This document shows positions 48,065 to 61,500 of a stretch of DNA of 64,000 nucleotides, piece after piece. Each line of letters starts with the position of its first letter. Within the stretch, counting starts at the first letter, position 1. The DNA is taken from the NCBI GenBank assembly GCA_045837725.1, contig JBEWZL010000066.1, positions 434,001-498,000 of the forward strand, given 5' to 3'. Position numbers and translations under genes: made by a program. The notes below the pieces were generated by a model that saw only the letters and a program-made list of their open reading frames with translations, was not told the origin of the DNA and did no database searches. This DNA is from Vermamoeba vermiformis (lineage: Eukaryota; Tubulinea; Echinamoebida).

Positions 48065-48308
48065 TCTATTATGTTACCACATTCGCTTAGACACACACGA
48101 AACAAATTATTCGCGCATATGGAATGTACATCAAAGTACACAAGTGACGCATGTTGACAGTTTAAATGATTGCAAAATTTCATTCAGTTCCCACACAAAA
48201 TCTCGGCGTGAGGTTTGGGGGTGCAGACCTACAAAACAATTCGTTGCAAGTAAAAAATTCCAATCGTAGAGTAGATGAGCATATCCAACAAGCAAGTTTT
48301 GCGCACAA

Positions 48309-51300
48309 ATGTCGGAAAGTAGCTCGAGTAGTAGCTCGAGAGAACAGCTACCGCTATCGAACGAAGAGCAAGCACCGAGTTTAACTAAGTAGTCAAGTAC
48401 CTTTAATTCAATCCATTGAGCGTACAGACGCTGCTGTAGAACCAGCTGTTCAAAAGGTAATGGAGATCAACAATTACGCGTCACGGTTGCGATTAATTGA
48501 TTAAAATTTTAAAATCATTTAATTGTAAATTTGATGAGCTTAATAGCATTAACGTGCTATTATCCTCGTTATTAAAAAATCAGGCGTGATTAGATCTTGA
48601 TCAGAAGCAATAATTAACCACCACGTTCTTTGCGTTTAGAAGAAATACAAAGTATACGTCAATGAGCCTGCAGACCCATCAGATAAAGTGGAAGTGAGCT
48701 CGGACAAAATACACCGAAAGCGTTGTCTCAGATGCCTTCAAGCAGTCAAGATCGTACCACGAGTGAAGAAAAATGCCATTAGAACCTCTCGATACACAGG
48801 TGTTAATTATTTTCCTTGGGTAAGCACGCTATTTGATGGATAGATACGCGTTCACAAATCCTTTCAGTTTTTCCACGATCGTGTGCTTCCAACGAGTGTG
48901 CACGCTATTGCAGAGATGTCTCAGTTTCTTGGTAATGTACTAAATATTGATACAGGTCCTTGCAAGACAATTTCGAAGACCTGCCAACGTTTTCTTCTTA
49001 GCAGTCATGATTATAACATTTACTCCTGTTTCTCCGTTGGATCCAGTCACGTGGACAGCCTTCTTCCTACTCGTATTATTAGCCTCAGTATTGAAAGAAG
49101 GAATAGAAGACATTGTAAGTCTCTTTGTTAGCTAAATTTTCCTTATTTGGAAATTCGTCGTAACACGAGCGTTTATTTAGATCCGCCACCAAAATGATAA
49201 AAAAGTCAATCACAGGCCAATTTCGGCGTGGCGCAATGGCGAAGAGATTCGCACACGATGGGCCAAGTTAATTCCGGGCGATATTCTGAAGGTGCGTGAT
49301 GGCGATGAAATTCCCGCTGATTTGATCGTGCTGTCAACATCGCAAAAGAACGGTCAGTGCTACGTATCTACTGTCAACTTGGACGGGTAAGCATTCGTCA
49401 TACTTGGTGTTGCAATACATTTTGAAACAGTACACAAAGGATTTTTTTGTAACCTAATTGCGATTTAGTGAATCAGCGTTGAAAACTCGTCAAGCGGTGA
49501 AAACTACGCACCCGTACAGCGAAGAGAATTTGGTCAATGCCAAAATGATATTGGCTGTCGATGATCCTTCACCGTCATTGACTTCGTTCAGCGGGTTTAT
49601 TCAAGCATCAGACGCAGATGCACGGACTGAAAGAAGTGCTTTGGACTTGAACAACGTGCTGTTGCGAGTAAGTTAGCGTTAAGTATCAGATTAAGTGTTC
49701 ATATCTAACAATGATATATAGGGCACTGTACTGAAGAACACCGAGTACGCGTACGGAGTGATCGTCTACGCAGGAAAAAATACCAAGTACTCGCTCAATT
49801 CTAAGTACGTACACGGAGTGTAACGGGCAGTATTATTATGAGGCTAATCTTTTGATTGTCAGGCGAGGTGCAAGCAAGCGAAGTACCGTTGAACAGAGTT
49901 ACGATAAGTATATCATTGGCAATTTAATCGCGCTGGTGGTGGTTGCATTTGCATACGCTGTTTACTCGACAATTTTCCAAGTAAGGGCAGTAATTAATCG
50001 TCAATAGGGTTCTAACATCTTGTTTCAGGACCAAAACTTGGACGCTCACTGGTACTTGCCGGCTGTGACTGACATTCCAGTGTTCGGTGTCTCGATCTTT
50101 TTCACGTACGTTGCATTGTTGGCTGTATTCATTCCGTTGCCGTTGTATGTCACGTTAGAAGTTGTGCGTGCCGGCCAAGTAAGTATTTATAGCGACAGAA
50201 GTCTCGGAACCCTATTAATCTCTTTTAAAGTTCCGTATTTTTGGCTGGGAGAACTATTTATACGATGCCAAGAAAGACTTTAGACCTGTTTCGCGATCGC
50301 TAAATTTGCACGAGGATTTGGGCCAAGTTCAATACATCTTTTCGGACAAGACCGGCACATTGACGAAGAACAAGATGATTTTGCAAGCGTTGAATATTGG
50401 TACTGATTCGTTCTCTAACAACAAGAAGCTTCCTCAATTGGAAGTAGATGACGAATGGAAAGCAATTGCGCCCATCAGAAACAGAAGATTCGAATGGAAC
50501 GACGAAAGTTTGGTGAAGAGACTCAAGGCACTTTCAAAGTCAGACAACTACGATAGAGATCCTTTATACTTGTCGCTGTTGACCATTGTTTTATGCCACT
50601 CTGCAAACGTATTCGACAAGAATGTAGATGAGACTACAGGTAAGTCCTCGTGAGCTCTAGGATAAACCATACTTACCTTTCAGATATCATCTTCCATTCG
50701 AATTCTCCCGACGAGAAGGCATTGCTCGAAGCAGCACAGAATTTTGGATTCTGTTTTATGGCACGCGATTTCGACACCGTCAAATTGAATGTGTTTGGCA
50801 AGGTCGTGCTGTACACGATACTACACACATTGGAGTTCAGCGGAGAGCGCAAGAGAATGTCGGTTATTGTACAGGAAGATGGTGGAAGAATTCTATTGCT
50901 CACCAAAGGAGCTGACGCCGTAGTTTTATCACGTGCTGCAAAGGATCAACCGCTGATCTCCGCCACCGTTGCACAAGACCAAGCCAATAAGATGGGCAAC
51001 GATTGCTTGCGAACATTGGTCCTAGCCTACAAAGAGCTGGAGAGAGATTATTACAATGAGTGGTACAACAATCATTGGAAGCCAAGCATCGAAGACTTTG
51101 CCAACCGACAGTCTATCATTGACAGGGCCTCAGGTACGTCTCTTTAACGCACGGGCACACCAACTAATTGCTATTTCGTACAGAAATCGTGGAGACAGAC
51201 TTACAAATTCTCGGTGTTACTGGTGTCGAAGATGAACTTCAGGACAACGTTCCGTTGACTATTTCTCGCTTGTTGCACGCTGGAATTAAGATTTGGGTCG

Positions 51301-52989
51301 TGGTAAGTGTTCTACGTGCCATTAAAGGCTATAAGCTTAACGTCGTATTATTTCACAGACTGGTGATAAACAAGAAACTGCGTTCAACATCGCCGTGGCA
51401 TGCAATTTGGTGCACGAGTCGAGCACCGTGTTTTTGCACGTCAAATCAGACGAAGAGAAAGGCAATATTTCCACCACATTGGATAAGATCAAGGCATTGC
51501 GAGAAGAATCTCCAGAGGCAGAGTAAGTGATTGGGATCATCTTCGCTAACTCATAAAATGACCTTTATCTCACCTACCAATTATAGAGGTGCGATTGATT
51601 TGTTGGAACACTCTGAGTGGATGGAAAACAGAGCTTCAGTGAAGCGTGTTGGTCTCGTGCTCGATGGCGAGACGTTGGAGTTCTGTCTCGAGCACTACTG
51701 GAAAGAGATTCTGCCGCTGATGACGAAGTGCGACTCGGTCCTCGTTTGTCGTGCTAGCCCTTTGCAAAAAGAGAAGGTCGTTAAGAACGTGAAGAAGTAC
51801 GATAAAGAGGCCGTGGCACTTGCGATCGGCGACGGAGGCAATGACGTGTCGATGTTGCACGCTGCCGATGTTGGCGTTGGTTTGCCTGGCGAGGAGGGCT
51901 CTCAGGCACTCAGTAAGTTGTCTTCATAGTTGACAGCACTAGCTCAATACTCACGTTATCTTTAGTGGCTGCCGATTTCCAAATTGGTCAGTTCGAGCTC
52001 CTGGACGATTTGGTCTTGGTCAAAGGTCGTTACTTCTACCTTCAAATGTGCATCTTTATGTTCTACTTCTGTTATAAGGTAGCATTACTATTACTTTAAT
52101 ACAGAGTGAGATGTTAACGAGATTTTCAGAGTTTGGTTGCAATCATTTGCCGCTTTTTGTACGTTCCTTTCGCGGCTTGGTCTGGCACGAGCTTTTTGAA
52201 CGATCTTGTCGGCTCTTTCTATCAACTTTGTAAGCACTAAGGATCGCCTGCTACTCTAAGTAGCTAATTAATATTCACAATCACAGTATTCACCTCTGTT
52301 CCCATCGTGCTCTCGGGCATGTTTGAAGAAGACATATCGCCGACATGGCTCTTGAAATATCCGCAACTCTACAAAGAATGCGTTAAGAAGATCTACTTTA
52401 ACATTCGGGTGTACTTATTCTGGATGGCGCTTGCTATCTATCAAGGCGTCATATGCTGGGGTGTCTCGATCCTGACGTACAACGAGTCCGCTAGTTCAGA
52501 CGGAAAATACCCAGGACTCATGGGCGAAAGCACGGTGAACATATCATATGTAGTTGTGGTGGCCAATTTGCAGTTGGCTCGTATATTGAAGTAAGTTAAG
52601 GCTCAGGATCAATTAATCCAGATCTAACCTCTTTTCTTAGACGTTGGGTCTATCCTCATCACATTGCAGTTTATGGCTCGATTGTAGCATACGTTATTGT
52701 AACGATCATGTCCTCTTTGTTCCGAAGTAGCGCTCTGCATCTGATCGGACAGTGGATGTTCACGCAACCGACTTTTTACCTGGGTCTTGTGGTTTGCGTT
52801 GTGGCTTGCTTGCTTCCCGAAGTGTTGTTGAGTTACATTCAACGCAACTATTACCCTCGATTGAGCGACATTGTAGCGGAGAAAGAGGTCGTTAATCGTC
52901 ATCGCACAAAAGAGGCAGATGAGCTGGGCGGCGGATGGACTGAATTGACAAAACGCTCAGGCTCCGTCACAAAATTGGATAAGTTGTAA
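48309..52989 (+). CDS. P4-type ATPase (phospholipid flippase)
   Basis: Many short exons encode about 1,100 residues. P4 hallmarks: [67 protein letters not shown] (the position of the PISL motif), [13 protein letters not shown] with the phosphorylated Asp, [55 protein letters not shown] and a C-terminal block of membrane helices. At 48828-48955 the correct intron skips a short open stretch, so that YFPW joins [11 protein letters not shown]. The first exon ([20 protein letters not shown] at 48309) is likely but its link to the next exon is uncertain. P4-ATPases move aminophospholipids to the cytosolic leaflet, usually with a CDC50 partner, which is not in this window. Confidence 0.92.
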
Positions 52990-53124
52990 TATTCTTGCGA
53001 ATTTTCATTAAACTTTGTATTCTATGCGAGCTGAAGCTAATTTCCTTTTTTAGAAAATTTGTAGCGTAATCGTGCGGAGCACCAAAAGTTCATTTTATTC
53101 ATCTGTTGCTACTAACAGCCACAA

Positions 53125-55513
53125 ATGAAGTGCTTCATTATCGCTACTATCTTCTTAGTATCTTTAGGGCTCTCCGTGGCTCAGTTAGAGCTCGAAGCCG
53201 AGTGGATTCACGTTGGCAAACCTGCAGCGAGCGAAAAAATTTCAATGCTCGTTGGATTGCAACAAAAAAATGTAGAAATATTAGAGGTACGTATTGGAAT
53301 GTAAAGTTAGGTTTTTCTAAAAGAAAAAACTAATTTTTAAATTTAGGCCAAGGCTCTCTCGGTCAGCGATCCAGACTCACCGGAATACGGTACCGTACAA
53401 TATAAACCATTGTATATCCTGCACGTATAATAATAAGATTTTCAGGCAAGTTCCTCTCGATGGAAGAAATTAAAGCTCTCGTTTCTCCAAGCAAGAAGGA
53501 TCACGACATCGTGTTCAACTACTTTGCCCAAAAAGGTAATAGAGCATAATATCGTAATGATAAGGGTTTCTTTAACTCCTTTTTTAGGATGCAAAGTCGA
53601 TACTTTCTCGGATGCCTTAGCCGTTGAATGCAGCATTGCTACCGTGGAGCGAATGTTCAACACTGAGTTCGCCGTCTACAAGCACGAGAAAGAAGGTAAG
53701 GGTAATGAAACTACGTGAAGAATTTTATTAATCTCGTTACAGATGCTCGTCTCGTTCGTCACATGAAGGCATACACTATTCCCCAAGAAATTCTTAGTCG
53801 TATCGATATCTTGACCACCGCTGAGGGTCAATGTCGCATTTTCCAACGCAAGGCCAAAAAGATGAAGGAAAGAGCTGGCCAAGTGTTCCAAAACAGGTAC
53901 GTTGTTGGTAGTAGTGAAAGATGATTTCTGATGGTTTTCCAGATGTAGCAACAGTAGCGCCTCGCCCTACGGATACGTGCATCCTGCCTTCTTGCGAAAG
54001 ATGTACGGCTTCCCCGATTCGCTGTTCCCTGCTGTCAGCAACTTAGCTAGTCAAGCCATTGGCGAGCTCGGTGGCGTTGGATTTCCTTACTACTTGTAAG
54101 AGACCGTTCTTGTAAGGAATTTACTTGCAGGACTAATTTCCGCTTTAGTGACCTTCAAAACTGGGCTAATTTGACTAATACCGAGTACGCGAACTTCACT
54201 AACTTCCCCGGTGGTACTGGCAGCCTTTTTGGTGCAGCTGTTGAGAGTACACTCGACGCTGAATACATTCAAGCTATTGGTCAAGGAGGTACGTAATATT
54301 TGACCCGTCAGCACTGCGATGGGAGTCTAATTATCGTTTTGAAGTTCCAACGTGGTACCATTATGCCCCCGGTTGGATGTTGGACATCACAGTGGCGTTG
54401 AACAACATCTCGAAGATTCCTCAAGTTTTCTCGTTGTCCTATGGTTGGGAAGAGTTCGATCAATGCGACTCGCAATTCACTGGGTACGTTCAATTACTAA
54501 CACATATAAGTCAGTTCCACTTACGTGTCCTACAGTACTGATTGCCACGGATGGACAGCTGCTCAATACATCAAGCGTACTGACGTCGAGTTCGCAAAGC
54601 TCGCGGCTCGTGGTGTCTCGGTTTTTGTCGCTTCAGGTGACGAGGGAGCTCCTGGTGAGCTGAACAATCAGTGCGTCAGTCCTGCTGGTAAACAACGTAA
54701 GTACAGCGTACCTTTGCAAGTGCGACAACTCACACCGTGGCAGTGGGTTCTCTCTACCCCGAGTCATCACCGTGGGTAACTACAGTGTCAGCCACTACTC
54801 CCATCATCACATCGGGCAGCTACGACATTGGCATGCCTCCTTTGTGTGACCAGACTACCTATCCGTGCTTGAATCAGCACGTCGAAGAAGTTGCCTGTCT
54901 GTGGAACAACACTTACTACTACTGGACAACAGGTGGTGGTTTTAGCATTGACACTCCTATGCCTTCGTATCAACAGGCCGCTGTCAAGAAGTACTTGAGT
55001 TTGGGTCCTAGCAACTTGCCCGCTCCTGGCCTCTTCAATCCCAAAAACCGTGCTTATCCTGACATTAGCGCTGCTGGTGCTCGCTTCTTGTATTTGGTCG
55101 ACAACGTAGTGACCGTCGTTGGTACGTTAATAGTTCTAGTAATTAGCACGAAATAACCAATTCACGAAGAGGGAACAAGCGCATCTGCTCCAATCGTGGC
55201 TGCTTTCGTTTCGTTGATTAATGCATATCGAATGGATCAAAACAAGCCTCCTCTTGGCTTCTTAAATCCATTGATTTACAAACTGGGTACTTCAAATCCC
55301 GCAATTTTCAACGACATTACCATCGGAACTAATCGCTGCACCGTCGATGGCTATTGTTGTCCGTATGGATATGACGCAACTAAGGGCTGGGACGCTGTCG
55401 TAAGTCATAATGGAATAACCAAAAAAGATTTTGTGTTAAATTAATTATTTCCGCAGACTGGATTTGGCTCGATCCGCTTCGACAAATTCTTCGAGGTAGT
55501 GAAAAAGCTATAA
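53125..55513 (+). CDS. Sedolisin (S53) tripeptidyl-peptidase-like secreted protease
   Basis: A signal peptide (MKCFIIATIFLVSLGLSVAQ) is followed by a prodomain (KPAASEKISMLVGLQQ, EYGKFLSMEEIKALVSP). The catalytic domain has the S53 residues: Glu and Asp in VESTLDAEYIQAI, the oxyanion Asp in FVASGDEGAPG, and the Ser in EGTSASAPIVAAFVSLI. The calcium-site region is near GWDAVTGFGSI at the end. The exon after SPAGKQ is reached by a 47-nt intron (acceptor GTGGCAG), which gives GSLYPESSPWVTTVSATT as in TPP1. TAA lies at 55513. It should be an acid lysosomal or secreted peptidase made as a zymogen. Confidence 0.92.
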
Positions 55514-55748
55514 TATTTTCCATTCAAACATTTGGCCTGGATAGAATCTTTGGCTTCGTACCTCATCCCATTAATAAAATATCGTTGCTTGACTTATTTG
55601 TTATCATAGCTAAATATATGATATAATTTTGTGGTTGTGCATCGCACGCGTGTGTTTGTGTCCCGTGTAACGTTTTGGAATTGTTAAACTAAAAAAGATT
55701 TGACACTGTGCAGATTTTTGGCCCAAGTGTCAACGACTACACAGCAAG

Positions 55749-57318
55749 ATGCAGTCAAATTATCGTCTGTTGATCGTAATATTATTTTATACCGCATTAA
55801 TCGCGGGTAATAATGCGCTGGAGGTAAGCCTAAGGATCGAATCCGGATCTAATTACTTAAAATCCAAAATTCAATTTATTATTTGGCTAAATAAAATGTT
55901 TGCTAACATATATTAAATAGATGCTAACAACAGTTGCCTACAGCGATCTAGCAACATTTTCTACAACGAACACCATTACATCCGCTGGCGGAGATTACGT
56001 AATGATGTTTTTGTATCAATCGGGCACTTCAATAGCGATCTTTAAGAGAAATTCAGACGGATTCTACAATCTTGTAAATACAATCAACACAGCGAGCGCG
56101 GTCAGCGGTGTCGCCACGAATGGAAACTGGTTCTCCTACGTCCTTAGCACCGGATCTGCTCAAATCTTTCAGCTCAACGGCGGCTCAATTGTTAATGCGA
56201 CGTCATATTCTAACGCTGGCTTATATACGAACATACTATCGGACGATTCGGTGCTATTTTTAGACACCTCTTCCATCAAGACTTATCAGCTGGTCTCTGG
56301 CAGTTGGACATTGGTGGACACAAGCTCAGTGACACTGCCTGCAAGCACCATGTATCCACCGTACCACTTGACGGATACCACGCTTGCCATCTACGAGTCA
56401 GGAACATCTTTAGTCAAGCTGTACACGAGAAACAACAGTTCGTGGGTCAAGCAGGATCAGTTCTCGTTCTCCACTCAAGTCTCGCGCATCATTTGGACTG
56501 GCGATGACACTGTTGTTTTGACGAATCACTTGAGCGCTAGCGACCCCCAAGGAACTGTATGGATCTACGTCAAAGTGAATAACGTAACGTGGACCAACGT
56601 GAACACAACCACAGCAACTGATATTGGCGTTACAACAGTCGGCTACTTTGGTCAGAGTGTAGCACTTCTCGACCAGAACAACATTGCCGTGAGTGCCCCA
56701 TTCGACGGCATTGATGCCACACGCTACTACGACAGCGGCAGCGTGTTTTTATTGACACGCTCTGGCTCGGGTTCGTGGAGCTACTCGGCTAGATTGCGAC
56801 CGTTATTGCGCGGTCCTGTGTATGGATCGTCGCTTGCTGCAAGTGGACGAGACTTGCTGATTGGTCAATGTGCTCTTCAAACTGACGTGAATGCCAAGTT
56901 AAAGGTGGATTGTTCATTCCACCCTCTCCCGCTCTGCTTTCAAGAGCCGATCAACGTCACTTGCAACGATGTGACATTTGACACGTGCACAACTTTTCCC
57001 AGCTTGTCAGGCCTCGAGATGTTCACGGTCAACAATCCTCTCTGCGGTAACACGGCAAGCAATTTGGACCGCGTGCATTTCAGCGGAGCATCACTGGTCG
57101 TGGACATGACCTTCACTCGCAATTACGTAGCACCCGCAACGTGCAACATCACTCTCACTTGTCCGAGTGCACCCGTTGTGCGCGCTCCTGATGGTAGTGT
57201 CGTGCCTGTAGCACCGCAACCAGGAAAGACTCCCTCTTCAAGCAGCGTCAGCAGTGCAGTTACGTTGTCTTCGTTCGTGATTGCGAATTTACTTTCGCTT
57301 TTGTTAATTGTACAATAG
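55749..57318 (+). CDS. Secreted, probably GPI-anchored beta-propeller-like protein
   Basis: Exon 1 encodes a signal peptide (MQSNYRLLIVILFYTALIAG); after one intron a single exon (from about 55921) covers the rest, about 490 residues. Repeating strands such as GGDYVMMFLYQSGTSIAIFK, ILSDDSVLFLDTSSIKTYQL, and QGTVWIYVKVNNVTWTNVNT suggest a beta-propeller. A Cys-containing region follows (FQEPINVTCNDVTFDTCT). The C-terminus is Ser-rich (TPSSSSVSSAVTLSSF) then a hydrophobic tail with no basic residues (VIANLLSLLLIVQ), the usual GPI-anchor signal. Many N-x-S/T sites are present. No family is named with confidence. Confidence 0.75.
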
Positions 57319-57454
57319 AAAATCGAATTGATTGATAAATTTATTATAAGGTTGTGATGAAAAGTTGGACCGCTGGTCCCTTGCTATTTTTGTCAAATTC
57401 AAAAATTGTTCAATTCCAAGCTTCGAGGAAGATACTACAGACCACAGCTGTAAC

Positions 57455-58561
57455 ATGGAGGTGGATAGTGGCGCAACTTCCTTGCTGGATTTGCCGAATG
57501 ACGTTCTCACACAAATCCTTAAATTACTACCGTTAGTTCCCGATGTTTGGAGTTGCATATTGGTAATTTAATACCATTTTTAGCCACAAAATTAGAGCTA
57601 ATTTAATATTTGGGGCGAATCTAGGTTTGCAAGCATCTAAAAAATGTTTGTAATCTTCCAACAATTTGGAACTGCGTCACTGTTCAAACTTCAGCGTTCA
57701 AGAGACGGAAAAGAAATTATTATGATCCTGAGGACGAAAATATGAAGCTCAAGAAAACGACTTTGTCAATTAATCCAAGACAGCTCGTGAAATTTATATT
57801 AAATAATCACGCAAAGGATATAATTGAGCTAGATCTGACTGGTGCAATTTTTGAGACCGAGGTAAATTTGATTTTTAATGAAAGGATCAGATCAAAAAAA
57901 ACTCCATTATTGACCGCGTTATTAATTTTAGCGCGATCATAATAACAGAAGAAAAATATACTCTAGACGAGCTGCTTTGAATGACTCGGAGGAAATTACG
58001 AATCTGCTGACAGATTTACTTCTTCGCCTTCCGAATATTCAACGATTGAGTTTACGAGCTACTGGCTGGGAATCTGGCTCAAAACCATTACGTAAGTCCA
58101 TATCACGATTCAATCTTGATTTTCTGACCCTCATATTGCCCATCAAGCGAACCTCCGCGGATTGGGTCGTGAGTCGACGTTGCGCGAGCTCAATTTGAAC
58201 CAATCAACGCTATTAAATCTTAAACCGAGGCAATTGAAGCGCCTGCTAAAGATTTGCCCCAAGTTAGAGACGCTGTTCGTTGCTGGTTTGTCCTTGGATG
58301 CGAGCAGTGCAGATATTTTAATCAAATACGGCAAAAAACTAAAGTCCCTCGATCTTACGAGCAGTGCCGCTTCGAATGCCCATTTGGTTCGAGAATTGCC
58401 GGATCTGACCTTGCTCATAAGTACGTCGTAGCTTTTACATCCTAACGTTACTGACTCTTACAGACATGAAAAATGAATGGGAAGCGAATAGACTGCCCAG
58501 TGAAGATTTTTCCAGCATACGAGAAAACATTACCGTTGTGACTAACCCTAATTTGAGGTAA
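57455..58561 (+). CDS. F-box / leucine-rich-repeat protein (second copy)
   Basis: It starts MEVDSGATSLLDLPNDVLTQ, an F-box at the very N-terminus, then VCKHLKNVCNLPTIWNCV. LRR-like segments follow: KDIIELDLTGAIFETE, LPNIQRLSLRATGWE, STLRELNLNQSTLLNLKPRQ, KLETLFVAGLSLDASSADIL, KLKSLDLTSSAASNAHL. Introns resolve in phase, including one with an acceptor at TTTTAG before CGCGATC. It ends IRENITVVTNPNLR with TAA at 58559-58561, aligned with the ending IRRNYLNDSNL of the F-box/LRR gene at 3727-5094, so the stop is probably real. It should be an SCF ubiquitin-ligase substrate receptor. The next gene starts 10 b downstream. Confidence 0.8.
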
Positions 58562-58571
58562 ATATTACTTC

Positions 58572-61500
58572 ATGGTCTTCACGACGATTTTAACTAATTC
58601 AATTCCTACTCGTAGAAACTCGATTTGGAAGGCCAGTACGGCAGAGATTACGGGCATTATTCCGGCCATTAAGAACTTGACCTTTTGCGATGTGTTCGGC
58701 TCAACGTTATTCCACAAATTTGTCGACGCAGATACCTCTCTGAACACGTCTGCTCTCTTAGAACATCTCGTTAGAAATCTTGGCTTCAACGTTAATGTAT
58801 CGTAAGTAGTACCGTCTATCAAAGCACAAAATACTTAGTCAAATGTAGCGTGGTTGATCGTGATCGCGTGAGAATTAACCCGTGGGTCTCGAACTTCCCG
58901 TACGACACTGCCCACGACAACATGTACGGCGATGTTAACTGGAATCATGCTACCGCTAAGACTCTCGAAGTGGTAAGTCTAGTGACCTATGTTGGTGGCA
59001 TTGTGCTTATTTGTATCAGGGCGACACCGCGTTACATAAAGCCGTAAAAATGAATCGCATTTGGCACGCAAAATAGCTTGATTTCTGTGGGTGCTAATGT
59101 CAATGCACGCAACAAGTACGTCCTACATCGGTCCGTTACACTTGTAAATAACGTTAACATTCGATGTTTTAGGGAGGGCCGAACACCTCTGTGTTACGCG
59201 AACCACGAAGAGGCAGTCCATGAGTTGCTCAAGGCAGGTGCTGATGTGAAAGTTATTGATAGACACGGCTGGTCTGTCGTGATGAATTTCATCGCTAACA
59301 AGTCCCGACTGCCAAATCGTAAGTGAATCTATTGTCCATCATTTCATTAATTATTTGCACGCAGCCCAAGTGCCTGCTGCCGCCAGAGCTCGAATTGTCG
59401 ACGATTTAATTAAGGCTGGTGTTGCTGTTGAACATCGTGCCAAATCGGGACTTTCGGCCCTCGAGGTAAGAACATCAACAAGGAAATGGAGGCTTTACTT
59501 AATGAGTCTTCAGATTGCTTTGCTGAGCGCTGATTGGTCGATGGCCGAGTCGATGTTGAAGCATTCAATACCTCCTAGCAAAGACGTTCCCAAGAACAGT
59601 TTAGGTCCGCTGCACTGTCTCTGTTTAGCAAAGGTTGCAGACGATGGAGTACAAGCCCAACACCAGACTGTGAGTATTAATAGCTGCCACAAAAGGGCGA
59701 GCATTAACAATTGTCCTAGTTGGCGGCGTTGCTCAACTCCGAGTCAGCTGAATTGTTCCGCACCGACGACCAAGGTCAAACTGCCATGCACGTAGCTTGC
59801 ATCATCAAGCGATATGACCTCGCTAATAGAATGTTGGTGTAAGTCTTTGGCTTGGAAAACTAACGCGACATTCACTGACCGGAACAGACACGCGAGTTCA
59901 GAAGAGGCAGTCAAGTTGTTCTCAATGCCTGACAAATCGGGCTATACTGCACTGCACTACGCGTTCTTGCCAGAATTGAAAGAAGAAGCTCCCGATCGCA
60001 ATCTGCCCTCGTACAGCAGAAGCATGTTGGTGAACGGCAAAGACACGTGGGTGAAGAATTTGAAGCAAGTCAAAGCAAAGCTGCCTTCGTTAGTTGTGGA
60101 GCACGAAGAATTTTTCGTGAATCTGATGCAAGTCACCGGTCTCGATGTGAACGTCAAGTCGCAACACAATGAGACCCCGTTGTTGCTCTTGTGCAAGTCA
60201 ATTTGCTCGGACGAAGTCGCTTCTAAATTAGCGCGTCGATTGCTCGAATGCAGCGCCGATCCAAACATTGCTGTAAGCTCTCACCACTTGTTTATATTTC
60301 GCTAGTTTACTGACGGCAGTATCAAGGATGATCAAGGCACAACGCCGTTACAATTAGCAGCGTACGCCCAAAAAGAAGAATTAGTCAAGTTGCTGCTCAA
60401 GCACAATGCCGATGCCAATTTATCAGATCGCAAAGGAATCAACGCGTTACTTGCCGCTACCATCGGGTGTTTGAAGGTGACAGAAGAATTTGCCGAGCAG
60501 CGCAAGAGAATTGACCAATATAACTCTAACAACGACGAGATCGGCGCTCAAATCGACGATAAGTCGGAGAGGGCTATTCAAAAGGTCCATGGCATCTTGG
60601 ATGCGTTGTTGCCTGTGACAAAGGACGTGAACAAGCCCGAGGACGTAAGTTCTACCATCATTCGATGATGAGTTAAATTGACATCTTATTGACGCAGGTT
60701 TTGGGCAAAACGGCGTTACACTACTTGTGCGCGTGTACTTCTGTCACCGAAGACATCAAAAAGTTTGTCCAGGAGTACGGAGCAAGCATGGAGGTCCGAG
60801 ACATCATCGGCGAAACACCAATCCACGATACGCTGCGAAAGTCTAACTGGCAGAATTTGAAGACCTTGATTGACTTGGGTTGTGACGTGAACTCTGTAGG
60901 CTCACGCGGTTGTTCACGTACGTATATCATACAACATTACAGCTGTGGTCATTCGATTAATGATTGGTTCAACGCAGCTCTCCACAAAGCACTTTCAACA
61001 TCCGAAATCTACCGATTGTCACGAGTCGAAGGAGATATATTTGCTGAGGGCTACAAGATTGTCGGGTAAGCACAACACGCCCTTTGAAAGTCTTGTCTTA
61101 ACGGTGTTGGCAGTCACTCTTTGGTCTTCTATCCCTCGTGGCTTTGGGTGAGCATTGAAGAGGACGAAACAACAGTTAACAACAACAATCGCGTGTATCG
61201 CAACGATTGGGAGTACTACGAGCAAATGTATCGACTGATCTTCGTGTTGTTTACCGTAGCTGACAAGCTGGACTTCAACCTCGTGAATAGCCGTGGTGAA
61301 TTGCCACTTCATTTGGTAATATCGGTAAAGCCTGGCTTAAGGTTGTATCTGACATTCTATATTTAGGCTTGGTTCTTTGACGAGGAAGAACGAGTTTGGG
61401 TCGACACCGTGTTCGCTGACTTCCCGTACGTACCCGAAGAACGTGAGCAAACAAGACCTCGCGTGGGTCATTCCTTTGTTGATGTTGGAGCACGCTACAA

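Noticed and set aside
48883-48954. Open stretch [17 protein letters not shown] as a P4-ATPase exon
   Set aside because: Including it would lengthen a conserved segment; skipping it joins YFPW to [11 protein letters not shown] with the usual family spacing and matching phase.
54690-54740. Apparent frame break in the sedolisin gene
   Set aside because: A 47-nt intron ending GTGGCAG restores the frame and the family sequence.
61316-61400. Second frame break in the ankyrin gene as evidence for frameshifting
   Set aside because: A later acceptor at GAGGAAG keeps frame, so splicing is a sufficient explanation.
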